This document shows positions 9,357-18,307 of a stretch of 64,000 bases of DNA, one piece after another. This DNA comes from JAPPFW01 sp965200835 (GTDB taxonomy: Bacteria; Actinomycetota; Acidimicrobiia; Spongiisociales; Spongiisociaceae). Numbering within the stretch: the first letter of the stretch is position 1; the number at the start of each line of letters is the position of its first letter. The stretch is taken from contig OZ241390.1 in assembly GCA_965200835.1 (NCBI GenBank), positions 2,170,001 to 2,234,000 of the forward strand. Reading direction: 5' to 3'. The notes beneath the pieces are model-generated. The model saw nothing but the letters and a program-made list of their open reading frames with translations. It was not told the DNA's origin and made no database searches. Both the position numbers and the translations under genes were made by a program.

Positions 9357-9585
9357 CCGTGGCTCCTCCCACCTCTAGTGACTTTTGGTTTTCACCAATC
9401 TGGTAGCGCGCGTCCAGCCATCTAGCCATCTAGCACGCTGCGCCATCCTGATCCTAGTTGTCAGTCGGCTCGTCTGCCCTGCCGAGGGCTGATTCCGTTC
9501 CACTATACGGTACCGTTCCGCACTGTGGCACAGGATTGCTAGCATGTCTTGGCTGTCAGGCGTAGCATTCCCCGCGGAGTATTCG
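9357..9585. promoter_or_regulatory. Divergent intergenic region between betaine transport and C1 operons
   Basis: This 229-bp gap separates the starts of two divergent operons and must hold both promoters. A TATACG hexamer at about 9506-9511 could be a -10 box for the rightward operon, but no well-spaced -35 was found. No clear operator was identified. Confidence 0.35.
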
Positions 9586-11355
9586 ATGAGCCTTACTAGC
9601 AGCGTTCCGTCCGATCTCGAGATCGCCCAGGCCGCCACCCCCAGACCTATCTCTGAGCTCGCTGAGTCGATCGGTGTTCGGCCGGACGAGCTCATTCCAT
9701 ACGGTTCGACCAAGGCCAAGGTCCATCTCGACATCCTCAAACGAGTCGGTGATCACCCAACCGGTAAGTATGTCGACGTGACGGCGGTCACCCCCACCCC
9801 GCTGGGTGAGGGCAAGACCACCACCACTATCGGCCTGGTGCAAGGACTGGGACGTCTAGGCAAGAAGGCGATCGCTACCATTCGTCAGCCTTCCATGGGT
9901 CCCACCTTTGGGATCAAGGGGGGCGCGGCCGGCGGTGGTTACAGCCAGGTCATCCCGATGGACGAGTTCAACCTCCATCTCACCGGGGACATGCATGCCC
10001 TCGGTGTTGCGCACAACCTGGCCGCGGCGGCCATCGATGCCCGCTGGTACCACGAGCGCCGGATGACCGACGAGCAACTGAGCGCGCTGGGTTTGGATCG
10101 GATCGGCATCGACTTGTTCCGTACCCGCTGGCGGCGGGTGGTGGATGTGAACGATCGGGCGCTGCGTAACGTGGTGATCGGGCTGGGCGGTCGGATCGAC
10201 GGCCTGCCCCGGGAAACGGGGTTCGACATCACGGTCGCCTCGGAGTTGATGGCCATCCTGGCTTTGACCGACGGGACGGACTACGCATCGGCGCTGCGCA
10301 ACCTGAGGGAGCACTGCTCTCGGGTGGTGATAGGCAGCAGTATGGACGACCGGCCGATCACGCTGGAGGACCTGGGGGTAGCCGGTGCGGTGACCGTTTT
10401 GATGCGGGAGACGCTCCACCCGACCCTCATGCAGACCCTCGAGGGCCAGGCCGCCTTCGTCCATGCCGGACCGTTTGCCAACATCGCTCACGGAAACTCC
10501 TCGATCCTGGCTGACCGAGTTGCCCTCCATCTGGGTGACTATGTGATAACCGAGTCGGGGTTCGGATCCGACATGGGGATGGAGAAGTTCTTCAATATCA
10601 AGTGCCGGGCGTCCGGCCTCACTCCCGACGCCGTGGTGTTGGTCGCTACGGTCCGGGCGCTCAAGACCAACGGGGGAGGACCGAAGGTCATACCTGGCCG
10701 CCCGCTCGACGATGTCTACCGGAACGAGAACCTCGCCCTGCTGGAGGCCGGCCTACCCAACCTGGTGGCACACATCGAAGGCGCGCACCAGTTCGGGGTT
10801 CGAGTGGTCGTGGTGGTCAATTCCTTCCCGACGGATTCGGTACGTGAGATCGAGCTGGTGAAGCGGGCCGCCCTGGAGGCCGGGGCGGTGGGAGCGGTTA
10901 CCTCGGACCACTGGGCCCGTGGGGGCGAGGGCGCCCTCGAGTTCGCGGAGGCAGTGGTCGAGGCTTGCGAGCAGCCAAGTGACTTCCAGTTCCTCTACCC
11001 GCTCGACCGATCCATCAAGGAGAAGATCGAGACTATCGCCACCAAGCTGTACGGAGCGTCCGGCGTCGAGTATTCGGCCCGGGCCAACCGTGACATCGCC
11101 GGCTACGAACGGGACGGGTTTGGTTCCCTCCCGCTGTGTATGGCCAAGACACCGCTATCGCTGTCCCATGATCCCAACCTGAAAGGCCGGCCGACCGGTT
11201 TCCGGCTTCCGGTCAGGGAGGTGCGGGCCTCGGTTGGTGCCGGGTTCCTGATTCCGATCATCGGTGGGATACGCACCATGCCCGGTCTGGGGGCTCGTCC
11301 GGCCTTCATGAACGTCGACATCGACCAGGACGGCAAGATTGTCGGACTCTTCTGA
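9586..11355 (+). CDS. fhs: Formate-tetrahydrofolate ligase
   Basis: Catalyses ATP-dependent joining of formate to tetrahydrofolate, giving 10-formyl-THF (or the reverse). The protein is 589 aa from ATG 9586; an upstream ATG at 9544 would add 14 residues that do not resemble family N-termini, which usually begin close to VPSDLEIAQAA. The P-loop TPLGEGKTTTTIGL is near residue 70, and the hallmark segments QPSMGPTFGIKGGAAGGG and GSDMGMEKFFNIKCR are present. It is slightly longer than the usual 555-560 aa. It heads a rightward cluster that includes formate dehydrogenase, so it probably links folate C1 units from demethylation to formate oxidation. Confidence 0.95.
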   Translation: MSLTSSVPSDLEIAQAATPRPISELAESIGVRPDELIPYGSTKAKVHLDILKRVGDHPTGKYVDVTAVTPTPLGEGKTTTTIGLVQGLGRLGKKAIATIRQPSMGPTFGIKGGAAGGGYSQVIPMDEFNLHLTGDMHALGVAHNLAAAAIDARWYHERRMTDEQLSALGLDRIGIDLFRTRWRRVVDVNDRALRNVVIGLGGRIDGLPRETGFDITVASELMAILALTDGTDYASALRNLREHCSRVVIGSSMDDRPITLEDLGVAGAVTVLMRETLHPTLMQTLEGQAAFVHAGPFANIAHGNSSILADRVALHLGDYVITESGFGSDMGMEKFFNIKCRASGLTPDAVVLVATVRALKTNGGGPKVIPGRPLDDVYRNENLALLEAGLPNLVAHIEGAHQFGVRVVVVVNSFPTDSVREIELVKRAALEAGAVGAVTSDHWARGGEGALEFAEAVVEACEQPSDFQFLYPLDRSIKEKIETIATKLYGASGVEYSARANRDIAGYERDGFGSLPLCMAKTPLSLSHDPNLKGRPTGFRLPVREVRASVGAGFLIPIIGGIRTMPGLGARPAFMNVDIDQDGKIVGLF

Positions 11356-11764
11356 TCCTGTAACCGCCGGGGTCGCCGATCGGGTGGCCGTTATCAGATA
11401 CCTGGTGATCGATTGTGTGGACCATGAACGATCGGCCCGGTTCTGGGGAGGGCTGCTCGGTCTCCAACCAGAGCAGCGGATGGACAACTATCTGTTCATG
11501 GGGTCGGTACTCCCCGGCTGCGATCTCGTCCTGCAGCAGGTCGATCGGGTCACGGGTGGCAAGAGTCCGATCCACTTCGATCTGGAGGGACAGGACCCGA
11601 GCGATTATGATCGCATCATTGCGCGCGCTCGGCAGCTAGGTGGCGCAATCCTCGGGGAGGTCGAAGAGGCCGGATACACCTTGATGGTGATGGCCGATCC
11701 CGACGGTAACGAGTTCTGCGTCGACCAGATCACTTCGGCTTCGCCCGGAGGTCTCGGGTCGTGA
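11339..11764 (+). CDS. VOC-fold (glyoxalase/bleomycin-resistance-like) protein
   Basis: A small 141-aa protein with a TTG start overlapping the end of the formate ligase gene by 17 bp, which suggests translational coupling. It matches the single-domain VOC pattern: an N-terminal strand and HERSARFWGGLLGL, a middle part with IHFDLEG, and a C-terminal MADPDGNEFCVDQI that supplies the family's Glu ligand. VOC proteins are metal-dependent lyases, isomerases or dioxygenases, or act as binding proteins. Its place between folate and formate genes hints at C1 metabolism, such as handling of formaldehyde or a glyoxal, but the substrate is unknown. The upstream start could also be a GTG a few codons in. 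Confidence 0.8.
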   Translation: MSDSSDPVTAGVADRVAVIRYLVIDCVDHERSARFWGGLLGLQPEQRMDNYLFMGSVLPGCDLVLQQVDRVTGGKSPIHFDLEGQDPSDYDRIIARARQLGGAILGEVEEAGYTLMVMADPDGNEFCVDQITSASPGGLGS

Positions 11765-11800
11765 ACGACGGATCCAAAGCATGGCAGATGGGAACGAGTC

Positions 11801-11806
11801 AGGAGG
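11801..11806 (+). promoter_or_regulatory. Ribosome binding site deciding the fdhA start
   Basis: AGGAGG lies 7 nt before GTG 11814. An in-frame ATG at 11781 has no such signal, so the GTG is preferred. Confidence 0.75.
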
Positions 11807-11813
11807 TTATAGA

Positions 11814-13694
11814 GTGGCGAAGAGACGACCCCGTCTAACCACCCCATACGTACGGCGCAACGGCCGATTGGAGCCGGCTACTTGGGACAGTGCTCTCGAG
11901 GTGGCCGCCGCTGGTCTGGCCGCCCATCGTGGGCGCTCCTATGGGATGTTCTCGTGCTCCAAGGCCACCAACGAGACGAACTTCTTGGCCCAGAAGTTCT
12001 CCCGCGTGGTCATGGGCTCCAACAACATAGACTCATGTAACCGCACCTGACACGCCCCTTCCGTCGCCGGTCTGGCGGCAGTGTTCGGGAAAGGCGGTGG
12101 GACCTGCTCCTACGAGGAGATCGAAACCACCGACGTCATCCTCTTGTGGGGTTCCAACGCGCGCGAGGCGCACCCGATCTTCTTTCACCATTTGATGAAG
12201 GGTGTGCGTAATGGCGCCACCTTGTACGCGATCGATCCGCGACGTACCACATCGGCAATGTGGGCGGATGTTTGGCTGGGAATCGAGGTGGGTTCCGACA
12301 TTGCTATGGCCAACACGGTCGCACGCGAGATAATCGCCTCCGGCCTGCACAGCGCGGAGTTCATCGATCACGCCACGACCGGGTTCGAGGCTTACGCCGA
12401 GTCGGTCGAGCCCTGGACCCTGGAACGGGGTGCTGAGATCAGTGGGGTACCGGCTTCGGTAATCCGCCGGATGGCCCACGACTTTGCCACCGCCGAGCAG
12501 GCCCAGATCTGTTGGACCCTGGGTATCACCGAACACCACACTGCTACGGACAACGTGCTGGCGCTCATAGACCTGGCTCTGCTGACCGGTCACGTCGGTC
12601 GCTACGGCTCGGGTCTGGTGCCGATCCGCGGTCAGAACAACGTCCAGGGCGGTGGCGACATGGGCGCGCTGCCCAACAAGCTTGCCGGCTTCCAGGATGT
12701 GGAGGATCGGGTGGCCCGCGAGAAGTACGAGGCATTGTGGGGTTGGCCGGTGCCCGACCGGGCAGGAAAACATCTCTCGCTGATGCTGGAGGCGATGGAG
12801 CAGAAGGAGATCACCGCTCTGTACGTGCTGGGCGAGAACCCGGCCCAGTCCGAAGCGCGGTCGGATCATGTGCGGGGGATACTCTCGGATCTCGAGTTCC
12901 TCGTGGTGCAGGACATATTCATGACCCGGACCGCCGAGCTGGCCGATGTGGTCCTTCCGGCCGCGGCCGGATGGGCGGAGTCGGAAGGAACCGTGACCTC
13001 GTCGGAGCGAAGGGTCCAGCGGGTGCGCAAAGCCCTGAATCCGCCGGGCGAAGCCAAGGACGATCTGGACATCCTTTCGGCTCTGGCCCAGCAAATGGGC
13101 TACGGATGGGGTTACCCGACCGCCGAGGAGATCTGGGATGAGCTGCGGAGCCTGTCGCCTTTGCATGCCGGGATGTCGTATCGCCGTCTGGAAGAAGCAG
13201 GCGGTATCCAGTGGCCCTGTACGGACGAGGATCACCCTGGGACCCAGTTCCTACACGGTGAACTCTGGGAGGATCCGCTCCCGCGTGACCGAGTGTCTTT
13301 CTTCGCTACTCCTTGGGCGCCCCCGTTAGACGAATTGACCCCCGAGTATCCGATCCGGTTGACCACCGGGCGGAGGCTCGATTCGTACAACACCGGTGTC
13401 CAGTCGGGTGGATACGGCTCGCCGCTGCGGGCTGCGGCCGTGGTGGAGATGGCGCCTGAGGACGGCGTGTCACTCGAGCTGTCCCAAGGTGACTTGGTGA
13501 GCGTAACCTCGCGGCGGGGTTCTCTGGTCGTTCCGGTATCGTTCGACCGGTCGCTGAGGCCCGGACTGGCCTTCATGGCGGTACATGACCCGGATGAGGC
13601 AGACGTGAACCTACTTACAGTGGATGTATGGGATCCGAAGTCGGGTACGGCCGAGTTCAAGGCCACCGCAGTCCGGATCGAGTCGGCAGGCTAG
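11814..13694 (+). CDS. fdhA: Formate dehydrogenase catalytic subunit, selenocysteine-containing, lacking N-terminal Fe-S domains
   Basis: Oxidises formate to CO2 at a Mo/W bis-MGD centre. The frame is open from GTG 11814 to 13694 except for one TGA at 12048-12050, codon 79, in the context SCNRT-U-HAPSVAGL. This is where known Sec-type formate dehydrogenases carry selenocysteine followed by a conserved His. Further landmarks are LLWGSNAREAHPIFFHH, IRGQNNVQGGGDMG, MTRTAELADVVLPAAAGWAE and a C-terminal dinucleotide-binding domain (LTTGRRLDSYNTGVQSGG). The total is 626 aa. The protein begins near RLTTPYVRRNGRLEPATWD; the [4Fe-4S] CxxCxxxC segment that normally precedes this is missing and is found in the separate gene 15921-16877. 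Function requires SelA/SelB/SelC/SelD encoded elsewhere. Confidence 0.92.
12048..12079 (+). promoter_or_regulatory. Selenocysteine UGA codon with bacterial SECIS hairpin
   Basis: The UGA at 12048-12050 is followed 12 nt later by a 6-bp stem (12063-12068 with 12074-12079, including one G-U pair) closing a GGUCU loop. The 18-nt distance from UGA to the loop, and the loop itself, match the E. coli fdhF SECIS as I recall it. The element is therefore predicted to recruit SelB. Confidence 0.88.
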
Positions 13695-14146
13695 GCGATT
13701 TTGAAGCCGGCATCAGGGGTCGAGAGGGATGTCGGTTACCGAACTGTTGTGACGTCAGCAGGTCCTGTCCCACCGATGCCAAAAGCGGTCGTGCGCAGTG
13801 CATACGTTCATGACCGACACCGCCGCACGCGCCGCACCCACAGGGTCGCGAAAATCGCCCCTCCGCTTCCCACCGTCAGGGCCCACCCCCACCGCCACCA
13901 AGCCTGGGTCGGAGCCCGCCCGGGCGTGTGTTGCCAGGGTGCTCCGGTTGTTGTCACAGTCCCTGAGGCAGCCGGACCGACGTCGAGTTCCGAGCCACCG
14001 GGTGTTCGGTACCCCACAATATGCCATCCGGGTATGACTGTTACAACCCCCCTGTCGAGCGGTTGGCGTTCCCAGCGAGGCCGACAATCTATCCTCCCCG
14101 GTTGCCTATCCCCGGGACTTAGGAGCACCTCATAGACCTACGCCTC
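13695..14146. other. 452-bp intergenic stretch inside the formate dehydrogenase cluster
   Basis: No convincing gene. Open frames exist on both strands (for example 13808-14128 minus, with a hydrophobic C-terminal stretch), but they have no recognisable family or good ribosome binding site. An AGGAG at 14121-14125 is 21 nt before the fdhB ATG, too far for an ordinary RBS. Confidence 0.5.
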
Positions 14147-15928
14147 ATGTCCGCGGTGCCGACCACTGTCGAACGGGCGGCGGTCGATGATCTGCTCGGG
14201 CCGCCCCAATCCTCCTGGGAAGGTGGCCCCCAGCAGCCGCGGGATCTGCGGGTGGCGTTCGGAGGCTACCGCCGGTCGATCGAGAGCCGTCCCATGCTGC
14301 TGCCGGCGCTCCATGCCGTCCAGGACACGGTCGGTTGGGTGAGTGAGGGGGCCCTCAACTACATATGCCAGCGTCTGGCGGTACCGCCGGCCGAGGCCTA
14401 CGGGGTGGCCACCTTCTACGCACTGCTGGCACTCGAGGAGCGCTCTCCCGACGTAGCGCATGTGTGCGACGACGTGGCCTGCCGGATCATGGGAGGAACG
14501 GGGATTCTTACCGACCTCGATGGGCGGGCCGATGTACATCCCAGCCCCTGCCTCGGCCAGTGTGACCGGGGTCCAGCGGTTTTCTTCCAACGGGCTGGCC
14601 GGGAGGATGGGGTCTTGGTCGGCACGACATCCGCCCTCGTGAAGGAAGTGCTGGGAGGAGCCGGGTTGGGCTCGGTGGCGGTGTCGGTTCCGCAACAGGG
14701 TGACCCATCCTTGCGCCTGCTAGGTCGGGTGGGGACGATCGATCCCACCTCGCTGGAGGCTTACCGGGCCTCGGGCGGCTACGAAGCCCTGAGGCTTGCT
14801 CTGGAGATGGGCTCCGACCGAGTCCTGGAGGAGATCCGAGCCTCCAAGCTGCGAGGACGTGGGGGAGCGGCCTTTCCGATGGCTATCAAATGGGGAGCGG
14901 TGGCCCAGTCGGGGGTAACCCCCCGCTATCTGATCTGCAACGCCGACGAGTCGGAGCCGGGTACCTTCAAAGATCGGGTGCTGATGGAAGGTGATCCGTT
15001 CGCCCTCATAGAGTCGATGACCATCGCCGGGTTGACCGTCGGCGCCGAGGTGGGTTACCTCTACATCCGGGCCGAATACCCGGAAGCCCAAGCGCGGATC
15101 GAGCATGCCATGGACACCGCCCGCGAAGCCGGGCTGCTGGGCGAGGATGTGGCCGGATGCGGGCGATCGTTTGAGATCGAGGTCCGGCGGGGGGGCGGCG
15201 CCTACATCTGCGGCGAGGAGACCGCGCTCATGAACTCGATCGAGGGCAAGCGGGGGGAGCCCCGCAACAAACCACCCTTCCCCACCCAGGAAGGTCTGTT
15301 CGGATGCCCGACAGTGATAAACAACGTGGAGACCCTGGTGAACGTACCCGAGATCCTCCTGGGGGGAGGGGCGGCATTCTCGAGGATCGGGACCGAGCAG
15401 TCGACTGGCCCCAAGCTATTCTGCCTCTCCGGGGCGGTGGCCAGGCCGGGGGTGTTCGAGGTGGAGTTCGGGGAGACCCTCGGGGGGATGATTGAGTTGG
15501 CCGGAGGGATAACCGGTACCGGCCGGCTGGGGGCGGTGATGCTAGGTGGGGCAGCCGGGGTCTTCGTGGATGCAGACCATCTCGACATGCCGCTGACCTT
15601 CGAAGCCGCCGCCGCCCGCAAGGCCACCCTGGGTTCGGGAGTGATAATGGTGTTCGATGACGCAACCGGCTTTCGCGACACCGCCCGGCGCATCGCCCGC
15701 TTCTTTCGGGATGAGTCATGCGGCCAGTGCGTGCCGTGCCGGGTCGGTACCGCCCGCCAAGAGGAGCTGCTAGCTCGCCATCTGGCTGGCGGACCGTTCG
15801 AGGATGCACTGTTCGATGACCTCGCCCACGTGATGATGGACGCGTCGATCTGTGGACTGGGCCACACGGCCTCGACCGCTATCCGGTCCGCGGCCGACCT
15901 GGGTCTTCTGGATAGAGCGCATGGCTGA
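14147..15928 (+). CDS. fdhB: NAD-linked formate dehydrogenase subunit, NuoE-NuoF fusion
   Basis: Electron-output subunit passing electrons from formate to NAD(P)+, 593 aa. Residues about 30-180 are a NuoE-like thioredoxin-fold [2Fe-2S] domain with Cys in HVCDDVACRIMGG and SPCLGQCDRG. Residues about 200-590 are NuoF-like: the FMN/NADH site has LRGRGGAAFPMAIKW and GGGAYICGEETAL, and the C-terminal [4Fe-4S] site is DESCGQCVPCRVGT plus a later Cys in SICGLG. Fused NuoE-NuoF subunits are known in NAD-dependent formate dehydrogenases and bidirectional hydrogenases. It overlaps the next gene by 8 bp. Association with fdhA is inferred from gene order and from the matching Fe-S protein downstream. Confidence 0.93.
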   Translation: MSAVPTTVERAAVDDLLGPPQSSWEGGPQQPRDLRVAFGGYRRSIESRPMLLPALHAVQDTVGWVSEGALNYICQRLAVPPAEAYGVATFYALLALEERSPDVAHVCDDVACRIMGGTGILTDLDGRADVHPSPCLGQCDRGPAVFFQRAGREDGVLVGTTSALVKEVLGGAGLGSVAVSVPQQGDPSLRLLGRVGTIDPTSLEAYRASGGYEALRLALEMGSDRVLEEIRASKLRGRGGAAFPMAIKWGAVAQSGVTPRYLICNADESEPGTFKDRVLMEGDPFALIESMTIAGLTVGAEVGYLYIRAEYPEAQARIEHAMDTAREAGLLGEDVAGCGRSFEIEVRRGGGAYICGEETALMNSIEGKRGEPRNKPPFPTQEGLFGCPTVINNVETLVNVPEILLGGGAAFSRIGTEQSTGPKLFCLSGAVARPGVFEVEFGETLGGMIELAGGITGTGRLGAVMLGGAAGVFVDADHLDMPLTFEAAAARKATLGSGVIMVFDDATGFRDTARRIARFFRDESCGQCVPCRVGTARQEELLARHLAGGPFEDALFDDLAHVMMDASICGLGHTASTAIRSAADLGLLDRAHG

Positions 15929-16877
15929 GGTCACCCTAACCATCGACGGATCGGCCGTCTCGGTGAAGGACGGGTCGACCATTCTCGATGCCTGCCGGGC
16001 TATGGGGAAGGACCAGCCCACTCTGTGTTATCTGGACAACCTCACGCCGGTCAATGTCTGCCGGGTGTGCGTGGTGGAGGTGGAGGGGAGCCGGATCCTG
16101 GCACCGTCCTGCAGCCGCACCGCCGAGGAAGGCATGGTGGTGTCCACCGGCTCAGATCGCGTACGCCACTCCCGCAAGATGGTCTACGAGTTCTTGGCCT
16201 CATCGGTGGACCTCGGTCTGGTAGACGACGAGACGAACCGCTGGATGGAGGAGTACGGCTGCGATCCGGATCGTTACGGTCCTCGGGCGGGGCCGGTCGA
16301 CGATAGGGACGAGCGGGCGGCAGGCCACCATCACAGCGGTGACGGGGCGGAGGCCGAGACAGTTCACCAGCCGGTCAAGGTCGACAACGAGCTATACGTG
16401 CGTGACTACTCGCGCTGCATCCTCTGTTACAAGTGCGTGGAGGCCTGCGGGGAGGACGCGCAGAACACGTTCGCTATCGCGGTGGCCGGACGGGGGTTCG
16501 ACGCCCGGATATCGACCGAGTACAACGCCGGCCTGACCGACTCGGCCTGCGTCTTCTGCGGCAACTGCATCGGGGTGTGCCCGACGGGTGCCTTGATGTT
16601 CCGCAGCGAGTTCGAGCTCCGTACTGCCGGCCTCTGGGATCAGGACGATCAGACGGTCACCCGGACGGTCTGTTCATATTGCGGGGTCGGTTGCAACCTC
16701 GAGCTACACGTGCAGGACAACCGGATAGTCAAGGTCACCTCGCCCATAGACCACTCGGTGACATCAGGCCATCTCTGTATCAAGGGCCGCTTCGGTTACG
16801 AATACGTCCAAGAGCTGGGCGATCTGGCTGTCACGCCGATCGACGAGATTCTCCGCCGGACACGCACGGCCGAATAG
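15921..16877 (+). CDS. Formate dehydrogenase Fe-S subunit: detached N-terminal half of the catalytic subunit
   Basis: A 318-aa iron-sulfur protein, started at ATG 15921 because MAEVTLTIDG begins a [2Fe-2S] ferredoxin fold. Residues 1-80 hold ferredoxin-type Cys (TLCYLDN, NVCRVCVVEVEG). About 160-235 hold two [4Fe-4S] motifs (CILCYKCVEACGE and CVFCGNCIGVCPTGALMF). About 250-300 hold a third, CSYCGVGCNLELHV, followed by GHLCIKGRFGYEYVQ. This is the domain order of the N-terminal part of large NAD-type FdhA proteins, and it ends just where fdhA at 11814 begins. It probably assembles with fdhA to rebuild the electron path from the Mo/W site to fdhB. A His-rich, low-complexity linker near residues 125-150 is unusual. 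Confidence 0.9.
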   Translation: MAEVTLTIDGSAVSVKDGSTILDACRAMGKDQPTLCYLDNLTPVNVCRVCVVEVEGSRILAPSCSRTAEEGMVVSTGSDRVRHSRKMVYEFLASSVDLGLVDDETNRWMEEYGCDPDRYGPRAGPVDDRDERAAGHHHSGDGAEAETVHQPVKVDNELYVRDYSRCILCYKCVEACGEDAQNTFAIAVAGRGFDARISTEYNAGLTDSACVFCGNCIGVCPTGALMFRSEFELRTAGLWDQDDQTVTRTVCSYCGVGCNLELHVQDNRIVKVTSPIDHSVTSGHLCIKGRFGYEYVQELGDLAVTPIDEILRRTRTAE

Positions 16878-17024
16878 GAAGCAAATCGGGTTCTAACCAC
16901 GTCTCGACTTGGCTGGACCACCAACGTCTGGGTCAGGGAGCCGGTAGGCTATGAAGATCCACGACCATTCACGGTGCGGGCAACCGCAGGTTTCGACTTT
17001 GCGTTTCGTTAGAGAGCGCGTTGC

Positions 17025-18287
17025 GTGACCTGGGGACAGGATGGAAGAGATCCCAATAGTTCGGCTCTGCCGGAGGTAGGTCCTAACACCGCTGCTGCGC
17101 TGTTCGGGTTGGTGATCCTGGTTACCCACGGACTCGGGAATAGCCTGGCACCTGCCCTGCTGCCGCGGATTGCGGAGTCGTTCCAAACCGGATACGGCAT
17201 ATTGGGGGCAGCGGTGGCGGCCAGCGTGCTGGCCTATGGGCTCGGTGCGATGGTGGGGGTCCGGGTGGTCTCTCGGATGCCCTCTAGAAGTCTGCTGATC
17301 GTCTGCCTGATGATCAGCGGGCTCGGCCTCCTGTGCGTGGCGGTGGTGCGGTCGGCCCCGATGCTGGCGGTCTGCATAATCATGACCGGTCTGGTGTCAC
17401 CCATCAGCTGGTCCGCATCGGTACACATCATCGGCCAGGTCGTCCGGTCCGACTTCCGCGGCCGGGTGATGGCGGTGGGGGCCGCCGGGGGTGGGATCGG
17501 CATTGGGATCAACGGGGTGTTCGTCCAGACCCTGACCGGATCGGGCGATTGGCGATGGGCCTTCGTCATCGCCGCCGGGTTGGCGGTCCTCACGGTGGTG
17601 GCCACCTTCTCTGTATTGCGCCATCCCATCACCCCGCCGGCCCGGCCGGAACACGTGGCCGGGCGAGATGTCTGGCGGGAGGTCTGGGCGGCCCGCGCGG
17701 GCCGGATGGTGGTGCTGCTGGGGGTGGGGGCCGGGATGGGCGGATTCACCTTCTCGGCATACCTCTCCGAGATCGCCTTGGATGAACTGATGGTGGCTCC
17801 CTTGACCGCGGCTGCCCTGTGGTGGCTGGCATCGGTGGTCGGTGCCATTGCCGCCTGGCCGGCAGGCCGGGCAGGCGACCTGGGGTCCCCCGTCGCGGTG
17901 CTGTCGATGACGGCGCTCGCCTACGCCGCCTCGCTCACGATCATGGCCGTCACCTGGGTATATCCGGCCCTGATCGTGGCGGTGATCGGTTTCGCGGTGT
18001 TTGCCCTGCCCATCTGGGGGTTGCTCGGGCTGGCCGTCCAGCGGAGCCTGCCGCCGCAGCTGGTCGTGCATACCATCTCGGCCGGGTTGATCGTGGCGGC
18101 ACTGTCGGCCGCGGTCAGCATCAGCGCCGCGGGAATATGGATCGAGCGGAACGGAAGCTTCCGCGGCCCCATGATGTTTCTGGCCTTGCTGATGGCGTCG
18201 ATCACCCTGTGGCTGTGGCGGGAGCAGCGAGCCGACCCATCCGCGGGCCGGCGATCCGGGTCCGGACCGGATCGGTCGCTGAGCTGA
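17025..18287 (+). CDS. MFS transporter (tandem copy 1)
   Basis: Predicted 12-helix major facilitator, 420 aa, GTG start. It opens with LFGLVILVTHGLGNSLAPAL and has an interhelix loop with RGRVMAVGAAGGG, ending with a charged tail (RRSGSGPDRSLS). Only 20 bp separate it from a second, clearly related MFS gene. The pair lies 147 bp after the formate dehydrogenase cluster on the same strand and may be co-transcribed. No residue pattern allows a substrate call; formate, other small acids or amines are possible only by context. Confidence 0.85.
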   Translation: MTWGQDGRDPNSSALPEVGPNTAAALFGLVILVTHGLGNSLAPALLPRIAESFQTGYGILGAAVAASVLAYGLGAMVGVRVVSRMPSRSLLIVCLMISGLGLLCVAVVRSAPMLAVCIIMTGLVSPISWSASVHIIGQVVRSDFRGRVMAVGAAGGGIGIGINGVFVQTLTGSGDWRWAFVIAAGLAVLTVVATFSVLRHPITPPARPEHVAGRDVWREVWAARAGRMVVLLGVGAGMGGFTFSAYLSEIALDELMVAPLTAAALWWLASVVGAIAAWPAGRAGDLGSPVAVLSMTALAYAASLTIMAVTWVYPALIVAVIGFAVFALPIWGLLGLAVQRSLPPQLVVHTISAGLIVAALSAAVSISAAGIWIERNGSFRGPMMFLALLMASITLWLWREQRADPSAGRRSGSGPDRSLS

Positions 18288-18307
18288 GCACGGACAGCAG
18301 ATCGACC

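Noticed and set aside
12048..12050. TGA in fdhA as a nonsense mutation
   Set aside because: The codon sits exactly at the Sec position, is followed by the conserved His, and has a SECIS-like hairpin at the right distance.
12033..13235. A 400-residue open frame antisense to fdhA
   Set aside because: It lies wholly opposite a well-supported catalytic gene, has no family resemblance and no ribosome site.
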